Assembly: GCA_947652605.1 (NCBI GenBank)
Contig: OX393581.1
Coordinates: forward strand, 49,251,924-49,315,923
DNA length: 64,000 bases
From: Elmis aenea
Taxonomy: Eukaryota; Arthropoda; Insecta; Coleoptera; Elmidae
Direction: 5' to 3'
Positions 1 through 13,264 of the stretch are shown in pieces (within the stretch, counting starts at the first letter, position 1; every line of letters starts with the position of its first letter). The notes beneath the pieces are model-generated. The model had not been told where the DNA came from, did not search any database, and was given only the letters and a program-made list of their open reading frames with translations. A program made the position numbers and the translations under genes.

Positions 1-171
1 GCATATGTCTTTCAATGAGCTGGTTTTAATTTTTAATAATTTCCTAAAAATACCGTGCTTTAGTTAATACATATGTTCCTTGAGCGACTATTTCAAAACA
101 ATTTTAATTATTGATTTGTATATCACAGGAACAGTTTATCCATCGCCTCTTTACATGAATACAATTGTTTT
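1..171 (+). repeat. Reference monomer, with position map
   Basis: This copy defines monomer numbering. The composition is 49 G+C of 171 for the version with G at p95 (base 1-171 itself has A there). Landmarks are CATATG at p2-7 and p70-75, the A/T block p24-43, an A run at p46-50, a second A/T block p101-113, and CAATTG at p162-167. CpG sites are at p54/55, p85/86, p94/95 and p144/145. Sites that vary in families are p13 C/T, p27 T/A, p38 and p39 A/C, p52 A/G, p56 T/C, p67 A/C, p73 A/G, p95 G/T/A, p96 A/G, p105 T/C, p129 G/A, p132 C/A, p134 G/A, p145 G/A, p147 C/T, p148 T/A, p149 C/T and p157 G/A. All three forward frames contain a stop in the consensus (near p16, p27 and p65), so the unit is not coding. 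Confidence 0.97.
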
Positions 172-924
172 GCATATGTCTTTCAATGAGCTGGTTTTAA
201 TTTTTAATAATTTCCTAAAAATACCGTGCTTTAGTTAATACATATGTTCCTTGAGCGACTATTTCTACACAATTTTAATTATTGATTTGTATATCACAGA
301 AACAGTTTATCCATCGCCTCTTTACATGAATACAATTGTTTTGCATATGTCTTTCAATGAGCTGGTTTTAATTTTTAATAATTTCCTAAAAATACCGTGC
401 TTTAGTTAATACATATGTTCCTTGAGCGAATATTTCGAAACAATTTCAATTATTGATTTGTATATCACAGGAACAGTTTATTCATCGCCTCTTTACATTA
501 CTACAATTGTTTTGCATATGTCTTTCAAAGAGCTGGTTTTAATTTTTAATAATTTCCTAAAAATACCGTGCTTTAGTTAATACATATGTTCCTTGAGCGA
601 ATATTTCGAAACAATTTCAATTATTGATTTGTATATCACAGGAACAGTTTATCCATCGCCTCTTTACATGAATACAATTGTTTTGCATATGTCTTTCAAT
701 GAGCTGGTTTTAATTTTTAATAATTTCCTAAAAATACCGTGCTTTAGTTAATACATATGTTTCTTGAGCGACTATTTCGAAACAATTTTAATTATTGATT
801 TGTATATCACAGAAACAGTTTATCCATCGCCTCTTTACATGAATACAATTGTTTTGCATATGTCTTTCAATGAGCTGGTTTTAATTTTTAATAATTTCCT
901 AAAAATACCGTGCTTTAGTTAATA

Positions 925-933
925 CATATTATG
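925..933 (+). other. 3-bp insertion in the p70-75 CATATG motif
   Basis: The motif reads CATATTATG instead of CATATG, adding 3 bases to this monomer. It is seen once at this monomer position. A similar extension, but in the other CATATG motif (p2-7), occurs at 34373 and 54554. Slippage at the palindromic AT-rich hexamer is the simplest cause (inference). Confidence 0.9.
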
Positions 934-1390
934 TTCCTTGAGCGACTATTTCTACACAATTTTAATTATTGATTTGTATATCACAGGAACAGTTTATCCA
1001 TCGCCTCTTTACATGAATACAATTGTTTTGCATATGTCTTTCAATGAGCTGGTTTTAATTTTTAATAATTTCCTAAAAATACCGTGCTTTAGTTAATACA
1101 TATGTTCCTTGAGCGACTATTTCGAAACAATTTCAATTATTGATTTGTATATCACAGAAACAGTTTATCCATCGCCTCTTTACATGAATACAATTGTTTT
1201 GCATATGTCTTTTAATGAGCTGGTTTTAATTTTTAATAATTTCCTAAAAAGACCGTGCTTTAGTTAATACATATGTTCCTTGAGCGACTATTTCTAAACA
1301 ATTTTAATTATTGATTTGTATATCACAGGAACAGTTTATCCATCGCCTCTTTACATGAATACAATTGTTTTGCATATGTCTTTCAATGGG

Positions 1391-2361
1391 CTGGTTTTAA
1401 TTTTTAATAATTTCCTAAAAATGCCGTGCTTTAGTTAATACATGTGTTCCTTGAGCGACTATTTCGAAACAATTTTAATTATTGATTTATATATCACTGG
1501 AACAGTTTATCCATCGCCTCTTTACATGAATACAATTGTTTTGCATATGTCTTTCAATGAGCTGGTTTTAATTTTTAATAATTTCCTAAAAATACCGTGC
1601 TTAAGTTAATACATACATATGTTCCTTGAGCGACTATTTCGAAACAATTTTAATTATTGATTTGTATTTCACAGAAACAGTTTATCCATCGCCACTTTAC
1701 ATGAATACAATTGTTTTGCATATGTCTTTCAATGAGCTGGTTTAAATTTTTAATAATTTCCTAAAAATACCGTGCTTTAGTTAATACATATGTTCCTTGA
1801 GCGACTATTTCGAAACAATTTTAATTATTGATTTGTATATCACAGGAACAGTTTATCCATCGCCTCTTTACATGAATACAATTGTTTTGCATATGTCTTT
1901 CAATGAGCTGGTTTTAATTTTTAATAATTTCCTAAAAATACCGTGCTTTAGTTAATACATATGTTCCTTGAGCGACTATTTCTAAACAATTTTAATTATT
2001 GATTTGTATATCACAGGAAAAATTTATCCATCGCTTCTTTACATAAATACAATTGTTTTGCATATGTCTTTCAATGAGCTTGTTTTAATTTTTAATAATT
2101 TCCTAAAAATACCGTGCTTTAGTTAATACATATGTTCCTTGAGCGACTATTTCTAAACAATTTTAATTATTGATTTGTATATCACAGGAAAAATTTATCC
2201 ATCGCTTCTTTACATAAATACAATTGTTTTGCATATGTCTTTCAATGAGCTGGTTTTAATTTTTAATAATTTCCTAAAAATACCGTGCTTTAGTTAATAC
2301 ATATGTTCCTTGAGCGACTATTTCTAAACAATTTTAATTATTGATTTGTATATCACAGGAA
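1391..2361 (+). repeat. Left member of the 59.85-kb distant repeat pair
   Basis: About 5.7 monomers share an order of rare markers with 61245-62216. The markers are the 52G/73G pair, TTTATATATC instead of TTTGTATATC near 1487, the 4-base insertion CATACATATG at 1612-1621, TATTTCACAG near 1665, monomers with 132A/134A/147T/157A at 2016 and 2187, and GAGCTTG near 2076. The copies are not identical. For example, only the left copy has CACTGG near 1496 and CTTAAG near 1600, and p13 differs near 1729. This makes it older than the 14.7-kb duplication further right. Confidence 0.8.
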
Positions 2362-2414
2362 CAGTTTATTCATCGCCTCTTTACATGAATACAATTGTTT
2401 TGCATATGTCTTTC

Positions 2415-3566
2415 AATGAGCTGGTTTTAATTTTTAATAATTTCCTAAAAATACCGTGCTTTAGTTAATACATATGTTCCTTGAGCGACTATTTCTAAAC
2501 AATTTTAATTATTGATTTGTATATCACAGGAACAGTTTATCCATCGCCTCTTTACATGAATACAATTGTTTTGCATATGTCTTTCAATGAGCTGGTTTTA
2601 ATTTTTAATAATTTCCTAAAAATACCGTGCTTTAGTTACTACATATGTTCCTTGAGCGACTATTTCTAAACAATTTCAATTATTGATTTGTATATCACAG
2701 GAACAGTTTATCCATCGCCTCTTTACATGAATACAATTGTTTTGCATATGTCTTTCAATGAGCTGGTTTTAATTTTTAATAATTTCCTAAAAATACCGTG
2801 CTTTAGTTAATACATATGTTCCTTGAGCGACTATTTCTGAACAATTTTAATTATTGATTTGTATATCACAGGAACAGTTTATCCATCACCTCTTTACATG
2901 AATACAATTGTTTTGCATATGTCTTTCAAAGAGATGGTTTTAATTTTTAATAATTTCCTAAAAATACCGTGCTTTAGTTAATACATATGTTCCTTGAGCG
3001 ACTATTTCGAAACAATTTCAATTATTGATTTGTATATCACAGGAACAGTTTATCCATCGCCTCTTTACATGAATACAATTGTTTTGCATATGTCTTTCAA
3101 TGAGCTGGTTTTAATTTTTAATAATTTCCTAAAAATACCGTGCTTTAGTTAATACATATGTTCCTTGAGCGACTATTTCGAAACAATTTTAATTATTGAT
3201 TTGTATATCACAGAAACAGTTTATCCATCGCCTCTTTACATGAATACAATTGTTTTGCATATGTCTTTCAATGAGCTGGTTTTAATTTTTAATAATTTCC
3301 TAAAAATACCGTGCTTTAGTTAATACATATGTTCCTTGAGCGACTATTTCGAAACAATTTTAATTATTGATTTGTATATCACAGGAACAGTTTATCCATC
3401 GCCTCTTTACATGAATACAATTGTTTTGCATGTCTTTCAATGAGCTGGTTTTATTTTTTAATCATTTCCTAAAAATACCGTGCTTTAGTTAATACATATG
3501 TACCTTGAGCGACTATTTCGAAACAATTTTAATTATTGATTTGTATATCACAGGAAGAGTTTATCC
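2415..3566 (+). repeat. Block B, copy 1 (spacing 2,050 bp to copy 2)
   Basis: About 6.7 monomers that match 4465-5616 at an offset of 2,050 bp, which is 12 monomers less a 2-bp deletion. Shared markers in order are 67C near 2637, 95T/96G with 145A at 2888, AAAGAGATGG near 2927, 105C, the 2-bp deletion at 3428, TTAATCATTTCC near 3457, GTACCTTGAG near 3500 and GGAAGAG near 3554. One difference is 105C near 2677, which is T in copy 2. Identity breaks at 3567. Confidence 0.88.
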
Positions 3567-4464
3567 ATCGCCTCTTTACATGAATACAATTGTTTTGCAT
3601 ATGTCTTTCAATGAGCTGGTTTTAATTTTTAATAATTTCCTAAAAATACCGTGCTTTAGTTAATACATATGTTCCTTGAGCGACTATTTCTGAACAATTT
3701 TAATTATTGATTTGTATATCACAGGAACAGTTTATCCATCGCCTCTTTACATGAATACAATTGTTTTGCATATGTCTTTCAATGAGCTGGTTTTAATTTT
3801 TAATAATTTCCTAAAAATACCGTGCTTTAGTTAATACATATGTTACTTGAGCGACTATTTCGAAACAATTTCAATTATTGATTTGTATATCACAGGAACA
3901 GTTTATCCATCGCTTCTTTACATGAATACAATTGTTTTGCATATGTCTTTCAAAGAGATGGTTTTAATTTTTAATAATTTCCTAAAAATACCGTGCTTTA
4001 GTTAATACATATGTTCCTTGAGCGACTATTTCGAAACAATTTCAATTATTGATTTGTATATCACAGGAACAGTTTATCCATCGCCTCTTTACATGAATAC
4101 AATTGTTTTGCATATGTCTTTCAATGAGCTGGTTTTAATTTTTAATAATTTCCTAAAAATACCGTGCTTTAGTTAATACATATGTTACTTGAGCGACTAT
4201 TTCGAAACAATTTCAATTATTGATTTGTATATCACAGGAACAGTTTATCCATCGCCTCTTTACATGAATACAATTGTTTTGCATATGTCTTTCAATGAGC
4301 TGGTTTTAATTTTTAATAATTTCCTAAAAATACCGTGCTTTAGTTAATACATATGTTCCTTGAGCGACTATTTCTGAACAATTTTAATTATTGATTTGTA
4401 TATCACAGGAACAGTTTATCCATCGCCTCTTTACATGAATACAATTGTTTTGCATATGTCTTTC

Positions 4465-5910
4465 TATGAGCTGGTTTTAATTTTTAATAATTTCCTAAAA
4501 ATACCGTGCTTTAGTTAATACATATGTTCCTTGAGCGACTATTTCTAAACAATTTTAATTATTGATTTGTATATCACAGGAACAGTTTATCCATCGCCTC
4601 TTTACATGAATACAATTGTTTTGCATATGTCTTTCAATGAGCTGGTTTTAATTTTTAATAATTTCCTAAAAATACCGTGCTTTAGTTACTACATATGTTC
4701 CTTGAGCGACTATTTCTAAACAATTTTAATTATTGATTTGTATATCACAGGAACAGTTTATCCATCGCCTCTTTACATGAATACAATTGTTTTGCATATG
4801 TCTTTCAATGAGCTGGTTTTAATTTTTAATAATTTCCTAAAAATACCGTGCTTTAGTTAATACATATGTTCCTTGAGCGACTATTTCTGAACAATTTTAA
4901 TTATTGATTTGTATATCACAGGAACAGTTTATCCATCACCTCTTTACATGAATACAATTGTTTTGCATATGTCTTTCAAAGAGATGGTTTTAATTTTTAA
5001 TAATTTCCTAAAAATACCGTGCTTTAGTTAATACATATGTTCCTTGAGCGACTATTTCGAAACAATTTCAATTATTGATTTGTATATCACAGGAACAGTT
5101 TATCCATCGCCTCTTTACATGAATACAATTGTTTTGCATATGTCTTTCAATGAGCTGGTTTTAATTTTTAATAATTTCCTAAAAATACCGTGCTTTAGTT
5201 AATACATATGTTCCTTGAGCGACTATTTCGAAACAATTTTAATTATTGATTTGTATATCACAGAAACAGTTTATCCATCGCCTCTTTACATGAATACAAT
5301 TGTTTTGCATATGTCTTTCAATGAGCTGGTTTTAATTTTTAATAATTTCCTAAAAATACCGTGCTTTAGTTAATACATATGTTCCTTGAGCGACTATTTC
5401 GAAACAATTTTAATTATTGATTTGTATATCACAGGAACAGTTTATCCATCGCCTCTTTACATGAATACAATTGTTTTGCATGTCTTTCAATGAGCTGGTT
5501 TTATTTTTTAATCATTTCCTAAAAATACCGTGCTTTAGTTAATACATATGTACCTTGAGCGACTATTTCGAAACAATTTTAATTATTGATTTGTATATCA
5601 CAGGAAGAGTTTATCCTTCGCATCTTTACATGAAAAAAATTGTTTTCCATATGTCTTTCAATGAGCTGGTTTTAATTTTTAATAATTTCCTAAAAATGCC
5701 GTGCTTTAGTTAATACATGTGTTCCTTGAGCGACTATTTCGAAAAAATTTTAATTATTGATTTGTATATCACAGGAACAGTTTATCCATCGCCTCTTTAC
5801 ATGAATACAATTGTTTTGCATATGTCTTTCAATGAGCTGGTTTTAATTTTTAATAATTTCCTAAAAATACCGTGCTTTAGTTAATACATATGTTCCTTGA
5901 GCGACTATTT
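4465..5910 (+). repeat. Block B, copy 2
   Basis: The part from 4465 to 5616 matches copy 1 at 2415-3566. The longer stretch to 5910 matches copy 3 at 16605-18049, at an offset of 12,139 bp (71 monomers less 2 bp). Copy 2 and copy 3 share a cluster of changes that copy 1 lacks: CCTTCGCATC near 5614, an A-rich replacement of the p157-163 region near 5633, and 95G followed by an A run near 5731. The 2-bp deletion at 5478 is common to all three copies. The branching order is therefore copy 1 against copies 2 and 3. Confidence 0.87.
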
Positions 5911-7020
5911 CGAAACAATTTTAATTATTGATTTGTATATCACAGAAACAGTTTATCCATCGCCTCTTTACATGAATACAATTGTTTTGCATATGTCTTT
6001 CAATGAGCTGGTTTTAATTTTTAATAATTTCCTAAAAATACCGTGCTTTAGTTAATACATATGTTCCTTGAGCGACTATTTCTAAACAATTTTAATTATT
6101 GATTTGTATATCACAGGAACAATTTATCCACCGCTTCTTTACATAAATACAATTGTTTTGCATATGTCTTTCAATGAGCTGGTTTTAATTTTTAATAATT
6201 TCCTAAAAATACCGTGCTTTAGTTAATACATATGTTCCTTGAGCGACTATTTCTAAACAATTTTAATTATTGATTTGTATATCACAGGAACAATTTATCC
6301 ACCGCTTCTTTACATGAATACAATTGTTTTGCATATGTCTTTCAATGAGCTGGTTTTAATTTTTAATAATTTCCTAAAAATACCGTGCTTTAGTTAATAC
6401 ATATGTTCCTTGAGCGACTATTTCTAAACAATTTTAATTATTGATTTGTATATCACAGGAACAGTTTATCCATCGCTTTTTTACATGAATACAATTGTTT
6501 TGCATATGTCTTTCAATGAGCTGGTTTTAATTTTTAATAATTTCCTAAAAATACCGTGCTTTAGTTAATACATATGTTCCTTGAGCGACTATTTCTACAC
6601 AATTTTAATTATTGATTTGTATATCACAGGAACAGTTTATCCATCGCCTCTTTACATGAATACAATTGTTTTGCATATGTCTTTCAATGAGCTGGTTTTA
6701 ATTTTTAATAATTTCCTAAAAATACCGTGCTTTAGTTAATACATATGTTCCTTGAGCGACTATTTCGAAACAATTTTAATTATTGATTTGTATATCACAG
6801 GAACAGTTTATCCATCGCCTCTTTACATGAATACAATTGTTTTGCATATGTCTTTCAATGAGCTGGTTTTAATTTTTAATACTTTCCTAAAAATACCGTG
6901 CTTTAGTTAATACATATGTTCCTTGAGCGACTATTTCTAAACAATTTTAATTATTGATTTGTATATCACAGGAACAGTTTATCCATCGCCTCTTTACATG
7001 AATACAATTGTTTTGCATAT

Positions 7021-7115
7021 GTTTTTCAATGAGCTGGTTTTAATTTTTAATAATTTCCTAAAAATACCGTGCTTTAGTTAATACATATGTTCCTTGAGCG
7101 ACTATTTCGAAAAAA
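7021..7115 (+). repeat. Marker pair of the ~22-monomer unit
   Basis: GTTTTTCAAT (p9 C to T) begins at 7021 and is followed in the same monomer by a run of A after TTCG near 7108. The same ordered pair occurs starting at 12664, 16426, 30617, 34208, 50798 and 54389. Spacings are 5,643 (33 monomers), 3,762 (22), 14,191, 3,591 (21), 16,590 and 3,591 bp. This makes the pair a useful landmark for the ~22-monomer higher-order unit. Confidence 0.85.
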
Positions 7116-7260
7116 ATTTAATTATTGATTTGTATATCACAGGAACAGTTTATCCATCGCCTCTTTACATGAATACAATTGTTTTGCATATGTCTTTCAA
7201 TGAGCTGGTTTTAATTTTTAATAATTTCCTAAAAATACCGTGCTTTAGTTAATACATATG

Positions 7261-9855
7261 TTCCTTGAGCGACTATTTCGAAACAATTTCAATTATTGAT
7301 TTGTATATCACAGAAACAGTTTATCCATCGCCTCTTTACATGAATACAATTGTTTTGCATATGTCTTTCAATGAGCTGGTTTTAATTTTTAATAATTTCC
7401 TAAAAATACCGTGCTTTAGTTAATACATATGTTCCTTGAGCGACTATTTCTAAACAATTTTAATTATTGATTTGTATATCACAGGAACAGTTTATCCATC
7501 GCCTCTTTACATGAATACAATTGTTTTGCATATGTCTTTCAATGAGCTGGTTTTAATTTTTAATAATTTCCTAAAAATGCCGTGCTTTAGTTAATACATG
7601 TGTTCCTTGAGCGACTATTTCGAAACAATTTTAATTATTGATTTGTATATCACAGGAACAGTTTATCCATCGCCTCTTTACATGAATACAATTGTTTTGC
7701 ATATGTCTTTCAATGAGCTGGTTTTAATTTTTAATAATTTCCTAAAAATACCGTGCTTTAGTTAATACATATGTTCCTTGAGCGACTATTTCGAAACAAT
7801 TTCAATTATTGATTTGTATATCACAGGAACAGTTTATCCATCGCCTCTTTACATGAATACAATTGTTTTGCATATGTCTTTCAATGAGCTGGTTTTAATT
7901 TTTAATAATTTCCTAAAAATACCGTGCTTTAGTTAATACATATGTTCCTTGAGCGACTATTTCGAAACAATTTCAATTATTGATTTGTATATCACAGAAA
8001 CAGTTTATCCATCGCCTCTTTACATGAATACAATTGTTTTGCATATGTCTTTCAATGAGCTGGTTTTAATTTTTAATAATTTCCTAAAAATACCGTGCTT
8101 TAGTTAATACATATGTTCCTTGAGCGACTATTTCTAAACAATTTTAATTATTGATTTGTATATCACAGGAACAGTTTATCCATCGCCTCTTTACATGAAT
8201 ACAATTGTTTTGCATATGTCTTTCAATGAGCTGGTTTTAATTTTTAATAATTTCCTAAAAATGCCGTGCTTTAGTTAATACATGTGTTCCTTGAGCGACT
8301 ATTTCGAAACAATTTTAATTATTGATTTGTATATCACAGGAACAGTTTATCCATCGCCTCTTTACATGAATACAATTGTTTTGCATATGTCTTTCAATGA
8401 GCTGGTTTTAATTTTTAATAATTTCCTAAAAATACCGTGCTTTAGTTAATACATATGTTCCTTGAGCGACTATTTCAAAACAATTTCAATTATTGATTTG
8501 TATATCACAGAAACAGTTTATCCATCGCCTCTTTACATGAATACAATTGTTTTGCATATGTCTTTCAATGAGCTGGTTTTAATTTTTAATAATTTCCTAA
8601 AAATACCGTGCTTTAGTTAATACATATGTTCCTTGAGCGACTATTTCTAAACAATTTTAATTATTGATTTGTATATCACAGGAACAGTTTATCCATCGCC
8701 TCTTTACATGAATACAATTGTTTTGCATATGTCTTTCAATGAGCTGGTTTTAATTTTTAATAATTTCCTAAAAATGCCGTGCTTTAGTTAATACATGTGT
8801 TCCTTGAGTGACTATTTCGAAACAATTTTAATTATTGATTTGTATATCACAGGAACAGTTTATCCATCGCCTCTTTACATGAATACAATTGTTTTGCATA
8901 TGTCTTTCAATGAGCTGGTTTTAATTTTTAATAATTTCCTAAAAATACCGTGCTTTAGTTAATACATATGTTCCTTGAGCGACTATTTCGAAACAATTTT
9001 AATTATTGATTTGTATATCACAGAAACAGTTTATCCATCGCCACTTTACATGAATACAATTGTTTTGCATATGTCTTTTAATGAGCTGGTTTAAATTTTT
9101 AATAATTTCCTAAAAATACCGTGCTTTAGTTAATACATATGTTCCTTGAGCGACTATTTCGAAACAATTTCAATTATTGATTTGTATATCACAGAAACAG
9201 TTTATCCATCGCCTCTTTACATGAATACAATTGTTTTGCATATGTCTTTCAATGAGCTGGTTTTAATTTTTAATAATTTCCTAATAATACCGTGCTTTAG
9301 TTAATACATATGTTCCTTGAGCGACTATTTCTAAACAATTTTAATTATTGATTTGTATATCACAGGAACAGTTTATCCATCGCCTCTTTACATGAATACA
9401 ATTGTTTTGCATATGTCTTTCAATGAGCTGGTTTTAATTTTTAATAATTTCCTAAAAATGCCGTGCTTTAGTTAATACATGTGTTCCTTGAGCGACTATT
9501 TCGAAACAATTTTAATTATTGATTTGTATATCACAGGAACAGTTTATCCATCGCCTCTTTACATGAATACAATTGTTTTGCATATGTCTTTCAATGAGCT
9601 GGTTTTAATTTTTAATAATTTCCTAAAAATACCGTGCTTTAGTTAATACATATGTTCCTTGAGCGACTATTTCGAAACAATTTCAATTATTGATTTGTAT
9701 ATCACAGAAACAGTTTATCCATCGCCTCTTTACATGAATACAATTGTTTTGCATATGTCTTTCAATGAGCTGGTTTTAATTTTTAATAATTTCCTAAAAA
9801 TACCGTGCTTTAGTTAATACATATGTTCCTTGAGCGACTATTTCGAAACAATTTT
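7261..9855 (+). repeat. W-Z-V trimeric higher-order repeat (513 bp)
   Basis: The monomer order W-Z-V recurs: W carries 105C and usually 129A, Z carries 95T and 129G, and V follows a 52G/73G pair. The 105C marks stand at 7290, 7803, 7974, 8487, 9171 and 9684. Three of the five intervals are exactly 513 bp; the others are 171 and 684, showing an extra W and an inserted X-type monomer (148A near 9043, then 13T/27A). The V monomer near 8811 has lost a CpG (GAGTG for GAGCG at 8819). Confidence 0.85.
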
Positions 9856-12800
9856 AATTATTGATTTGTATATCACAGGAACAGTTTATCCATCGCCTCT
9901 TTACATGAATACAATTGTTTTGCATATGTCTTTCAATGAGCTGGTTTTAATTTTTAATAATTTCCTAAAAATGCCGTGCTTTAGTTAATACATATGTTCC
10001 TTGAGCGACTATTTCGAAACAATTTTAATTATTGATTTGTATATCACAGGAACAGTTTATCAATCGCCTCTTTACATGAATACAATTGTTTTGCATATGT
10101 CTTTCAATGAGCTGGTTTTAATTTTTAATAATTTCCTAAAAATACCGTGCTTTAGTTAATACATATGTTCCTTGAGCGACTATTTCGAAACAATTTTAAT
10201 TATTGATTTGTATATCACAGAAACAGTTTATCCATCGCCACTTTACATGAATACAATTGTTTTGCATATGTCTTTTAATGAGCTGGTTTAAATTTTTAAT
10301 AATTTCCTAAAAATACCGTGCTTTAGTTAATACATATGTTCCTTGAGCGACTATTTCTAAACAATTTTAATTATTGATTTGTATATCACAGAAACAGTTT
10401 ATCCATCGCCTCTTTACATGAATACAATTGTTTTGCATATGTCTTTCAATGAGCTGGTTTTAATTTTTAATAATTTCCTAAAAATACCGTGCTTTAGTTA
10501 ATACATATGTTCCTTGAGCGACTATTTCGAAACAATTTTAATTATTGATTTGTATATCACAGAAACAGTTTATCCATCGCCTCTTTACATGAATACAATT
10601 GTTTTGCATATGTCTTTCAATGAGCTGGTTTTAATTTTTAATAATTTCCTAAAAATACCGTGCTTTAGTTAATACATATGTTCCTTGAGCGACTATTTCG
10701 AAACAATTTTAATTATTGATTTGTATATCACAGAAACAGTTTATCCATCGCCTCTTTACATGAATACAATTGTTTTGCATATGTCTTTCAATGAGCTGGT
10801 TTTAATTTTTAATAATTTCCTAAAAATACCGTGCTTTAGTTAATACATATGTTCCTTGAGCGACTATTTCGAAACAATTTCAATTATTGATTTGTATATC
10901 ACAGAAACAGTTTATCCATCGCCTCTTTACATGAATACAATTGTTTTGCATATGTCTTTCAATGAGCTGGTTTTAATTTTTAATAATTTCCTAAAAATAC
11001 CGTGCTTTAGTTAATACATATGTTCCTTGAGCGACTATTTCTAAACAATTTTAATTATTGATTTGTATATCACAGGAACAGTTTATCCATCGCCTCTTTA
11101 CATGAATACAATTGTTTTGCATATGTCTTTCAATGAGCTGGTTTTAATTTTTAATAATTTCCTAAAAATGCCGTGCTTTAGTTAATACATGTGTTCCTTG
11201 AGCGACTATTTCGAAACAATTTTAATTATTGATTTGTATATCACAGGAACAGTTTATCCATCGCCTCTTTACATGAATACAATTGTTTTGCATATGTCTT
11301 TCAATGAGCTGGTTTTAATTTTTAATAATTTCCTAAAAATACCGTGCTTTAGTTAATACATATGTTCCTTGAGCGACTATTTCGAAACAATTTTAATTAT
11401 TGATTTGTATATCACAGAAACAGTTTATCCATCGCCACTTTACATGAATACAATTGTTTTGCATATGTCTTTTAATGAGCTGGTTTAAATTTTTAATAAT
11501 TTCCTAAAAATACCGTGCTTTAGTTAATACATATGTTCCTTGAGCGACTATTTCGAAACAATTTTAATTATTGATTTGTATATCACAGAAACAGTTTATC
11601 CATCGCCTCTTTACATGAATACAATTGTTTTGCATATGTCTTTCAATGAGCTGGTTTTAATTTTTAATAATTTCCTAAAAATACCGTGCTTTAGTTAATA
11701 CATATGTTCCTTGAGCGACTATTTCTAAACAATTTTAATTATTGATTTGTATATCACAGGAACAATTTATCCATCGCTTCTTTACATAAATACAATTGTT
11801 TTGCATATGTCTTTCAATGAGCTGGTTTTAATTTTTAATAATTTCCTAAAAATACCGTGCTTTAGTTAATACATATGTTCCTTGAGCGACTATTTCTGAA
11901 CAATTTTAATTATTGATTTGTATATCACAGGAACAGTTTATCCATCGCTTTTTTACATGAATACAATTGTTTTGCATATGTCTTTCAATGAGCTGGTTTT
12001 AATTTTTAATAATTTCCTAAAAATACCGTGATTTAGTTAATACATATGTTCCTTGAGCGACTATTTCTGAACAATTTTAATTATTGATTTGTATATCACA
12101 GGAACAGTTTATCCATCGCCTCTTTACATGAATACAATTGTTTTGCATATGTCTTTCAATGAGCTGGTTTTAATTTTTAATAATTTCCTAAAAATACCGT
12201 GCTTTAGTTAATACATATGTTCCTTGAGCGACTATTTCGAAACAATTTCAATTATTGATTTGTATATCACAGGAACAGTTTATCCATCGCCTCTTTACAT
12301 GAATACAATTGTTTTGCATATGTCTTTCAATGAGCTGGTTTTAATTTTTAATAATTTCCTAAAAATACCGTGCTTTAGTTAATACATATGTTCCTTGAGC
12401 GACTATTTCGAAACAATTTTAATTATTGATTTGTATATCACAGGAACAGTTTATCCATCGCCTCTTTACATGAATACAATTGTTTTGCATATGTCTTTCA
12501 ATGAGCTGGTTTTAATTTTTAATAATTTCCTAAAAATACCGTGCTTTAGTTAATACATATGTTCCTTGAGCGACTATTTCTAAACAATTTTAATTATTGA
12601 TTTGTATATCACAGGAACAGTTTATCCATCGCCTCTTTACATGAATACAATTGTTTTGCATATGTTTTTCAATGAGCTGGTTTTAATTTTTAATAATTTC
12701 CTAAAAATACCGTGCTTTAGTTAATACATATGTTCCTTGAGCGACTATTTCGAAAAAATTTTAATTATTGATTTGTATATCACAGGAACAGTTTATCCAT

Positions 12801-13264
12801 CGCCTCTTTACATGAATACAATTGTTTTGCATATGTCTTTCAGTGAGCTGGTTTTAATTTTTAATAATTTCCTAAAAATACCGTGCTTTAGTTAATACAT
12901 ATGTTCCTTGAGCGACTATTTCTAAACAATTTTAATTATTGATTTGTATATCACAGGAACAGTTTATCCATCGCCTCTTTACATGAATACAATTGTTTTG
13001 CATATGTCTTTCAATGAGCTGGTTTTAATTTTTAATAATTTCCTAAAAATACCGTGCTTTAGTTACTACATATGTTCCTTGAGCGACTATTTCTAAACAA
13101 TTTTAATTATTGATTTGTATATCACAGGAACAGTTTATCCATCGCCTCTTTACATGAATACAATTGTTTTGCATATGTCTTTCAATGAGCTGGTTTTAAT
13201 TTTTAATAATTTCCTAAAAATACCGTGCTTTAGTTAATACATATGTTCCTTGAGCGACTATTTC
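9856..13264 (+). repeat. 22-monomer higher-order unit, copy R1
   Basis: 3,409 bp that match 13618-17026 at a constant offset of 3,762 bp (22 x 171). Shared rare markers are ATCAATCG at 10059 and 13821, GTTTTTC at 12664 and 16426, TTCAGTGAGC near 12839 and 16601, and 67C near 13067. Differences noticed are 95T here against 95G in R2 near 10357, GATTTAG for GCTTTAG near 12031, and small changes near 11771. The match stops at 13265, where p95 differs. Confidence 0.92.

Larger units (their letters stand above)
1..7260 (+). repeat. Heterogeneous left block of the array
   Basis: About 42 monomers with more kinds of variants than the middle of the window. Types seen include 95A (94), 97C (near 268, 957 and 6597), 95T/96G, 147T and 149T. 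There are rare changes such as an altered p157-160 near 499 and GACCG for TACCG near 1250. Four of the nine indels lie here: +3 at 925-933, +4 at 1612-1621, -2 at 3428 and -2 at 5478. No simple trimer order is evident. It contains the 2,050-bp block duplication annotated separately. No gene or other element is present. Confidence 0.9.

Noticed and set aside
2..75. Hairpin or cruciform from the CATATG motifs
   Set aside because: Each hexamer is its own palindrome, but the flanks are not complementary, so no extended stem is supported by eye.
116..127. TATA-like promoter at TGTATATCAC (p117-126)
   Set aside because: It occurs in nearly every monomer and is expected in AT-rich DNA. There is no downstream gene. 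Satellite transcription is possible but the sequence gives no evidence of it.
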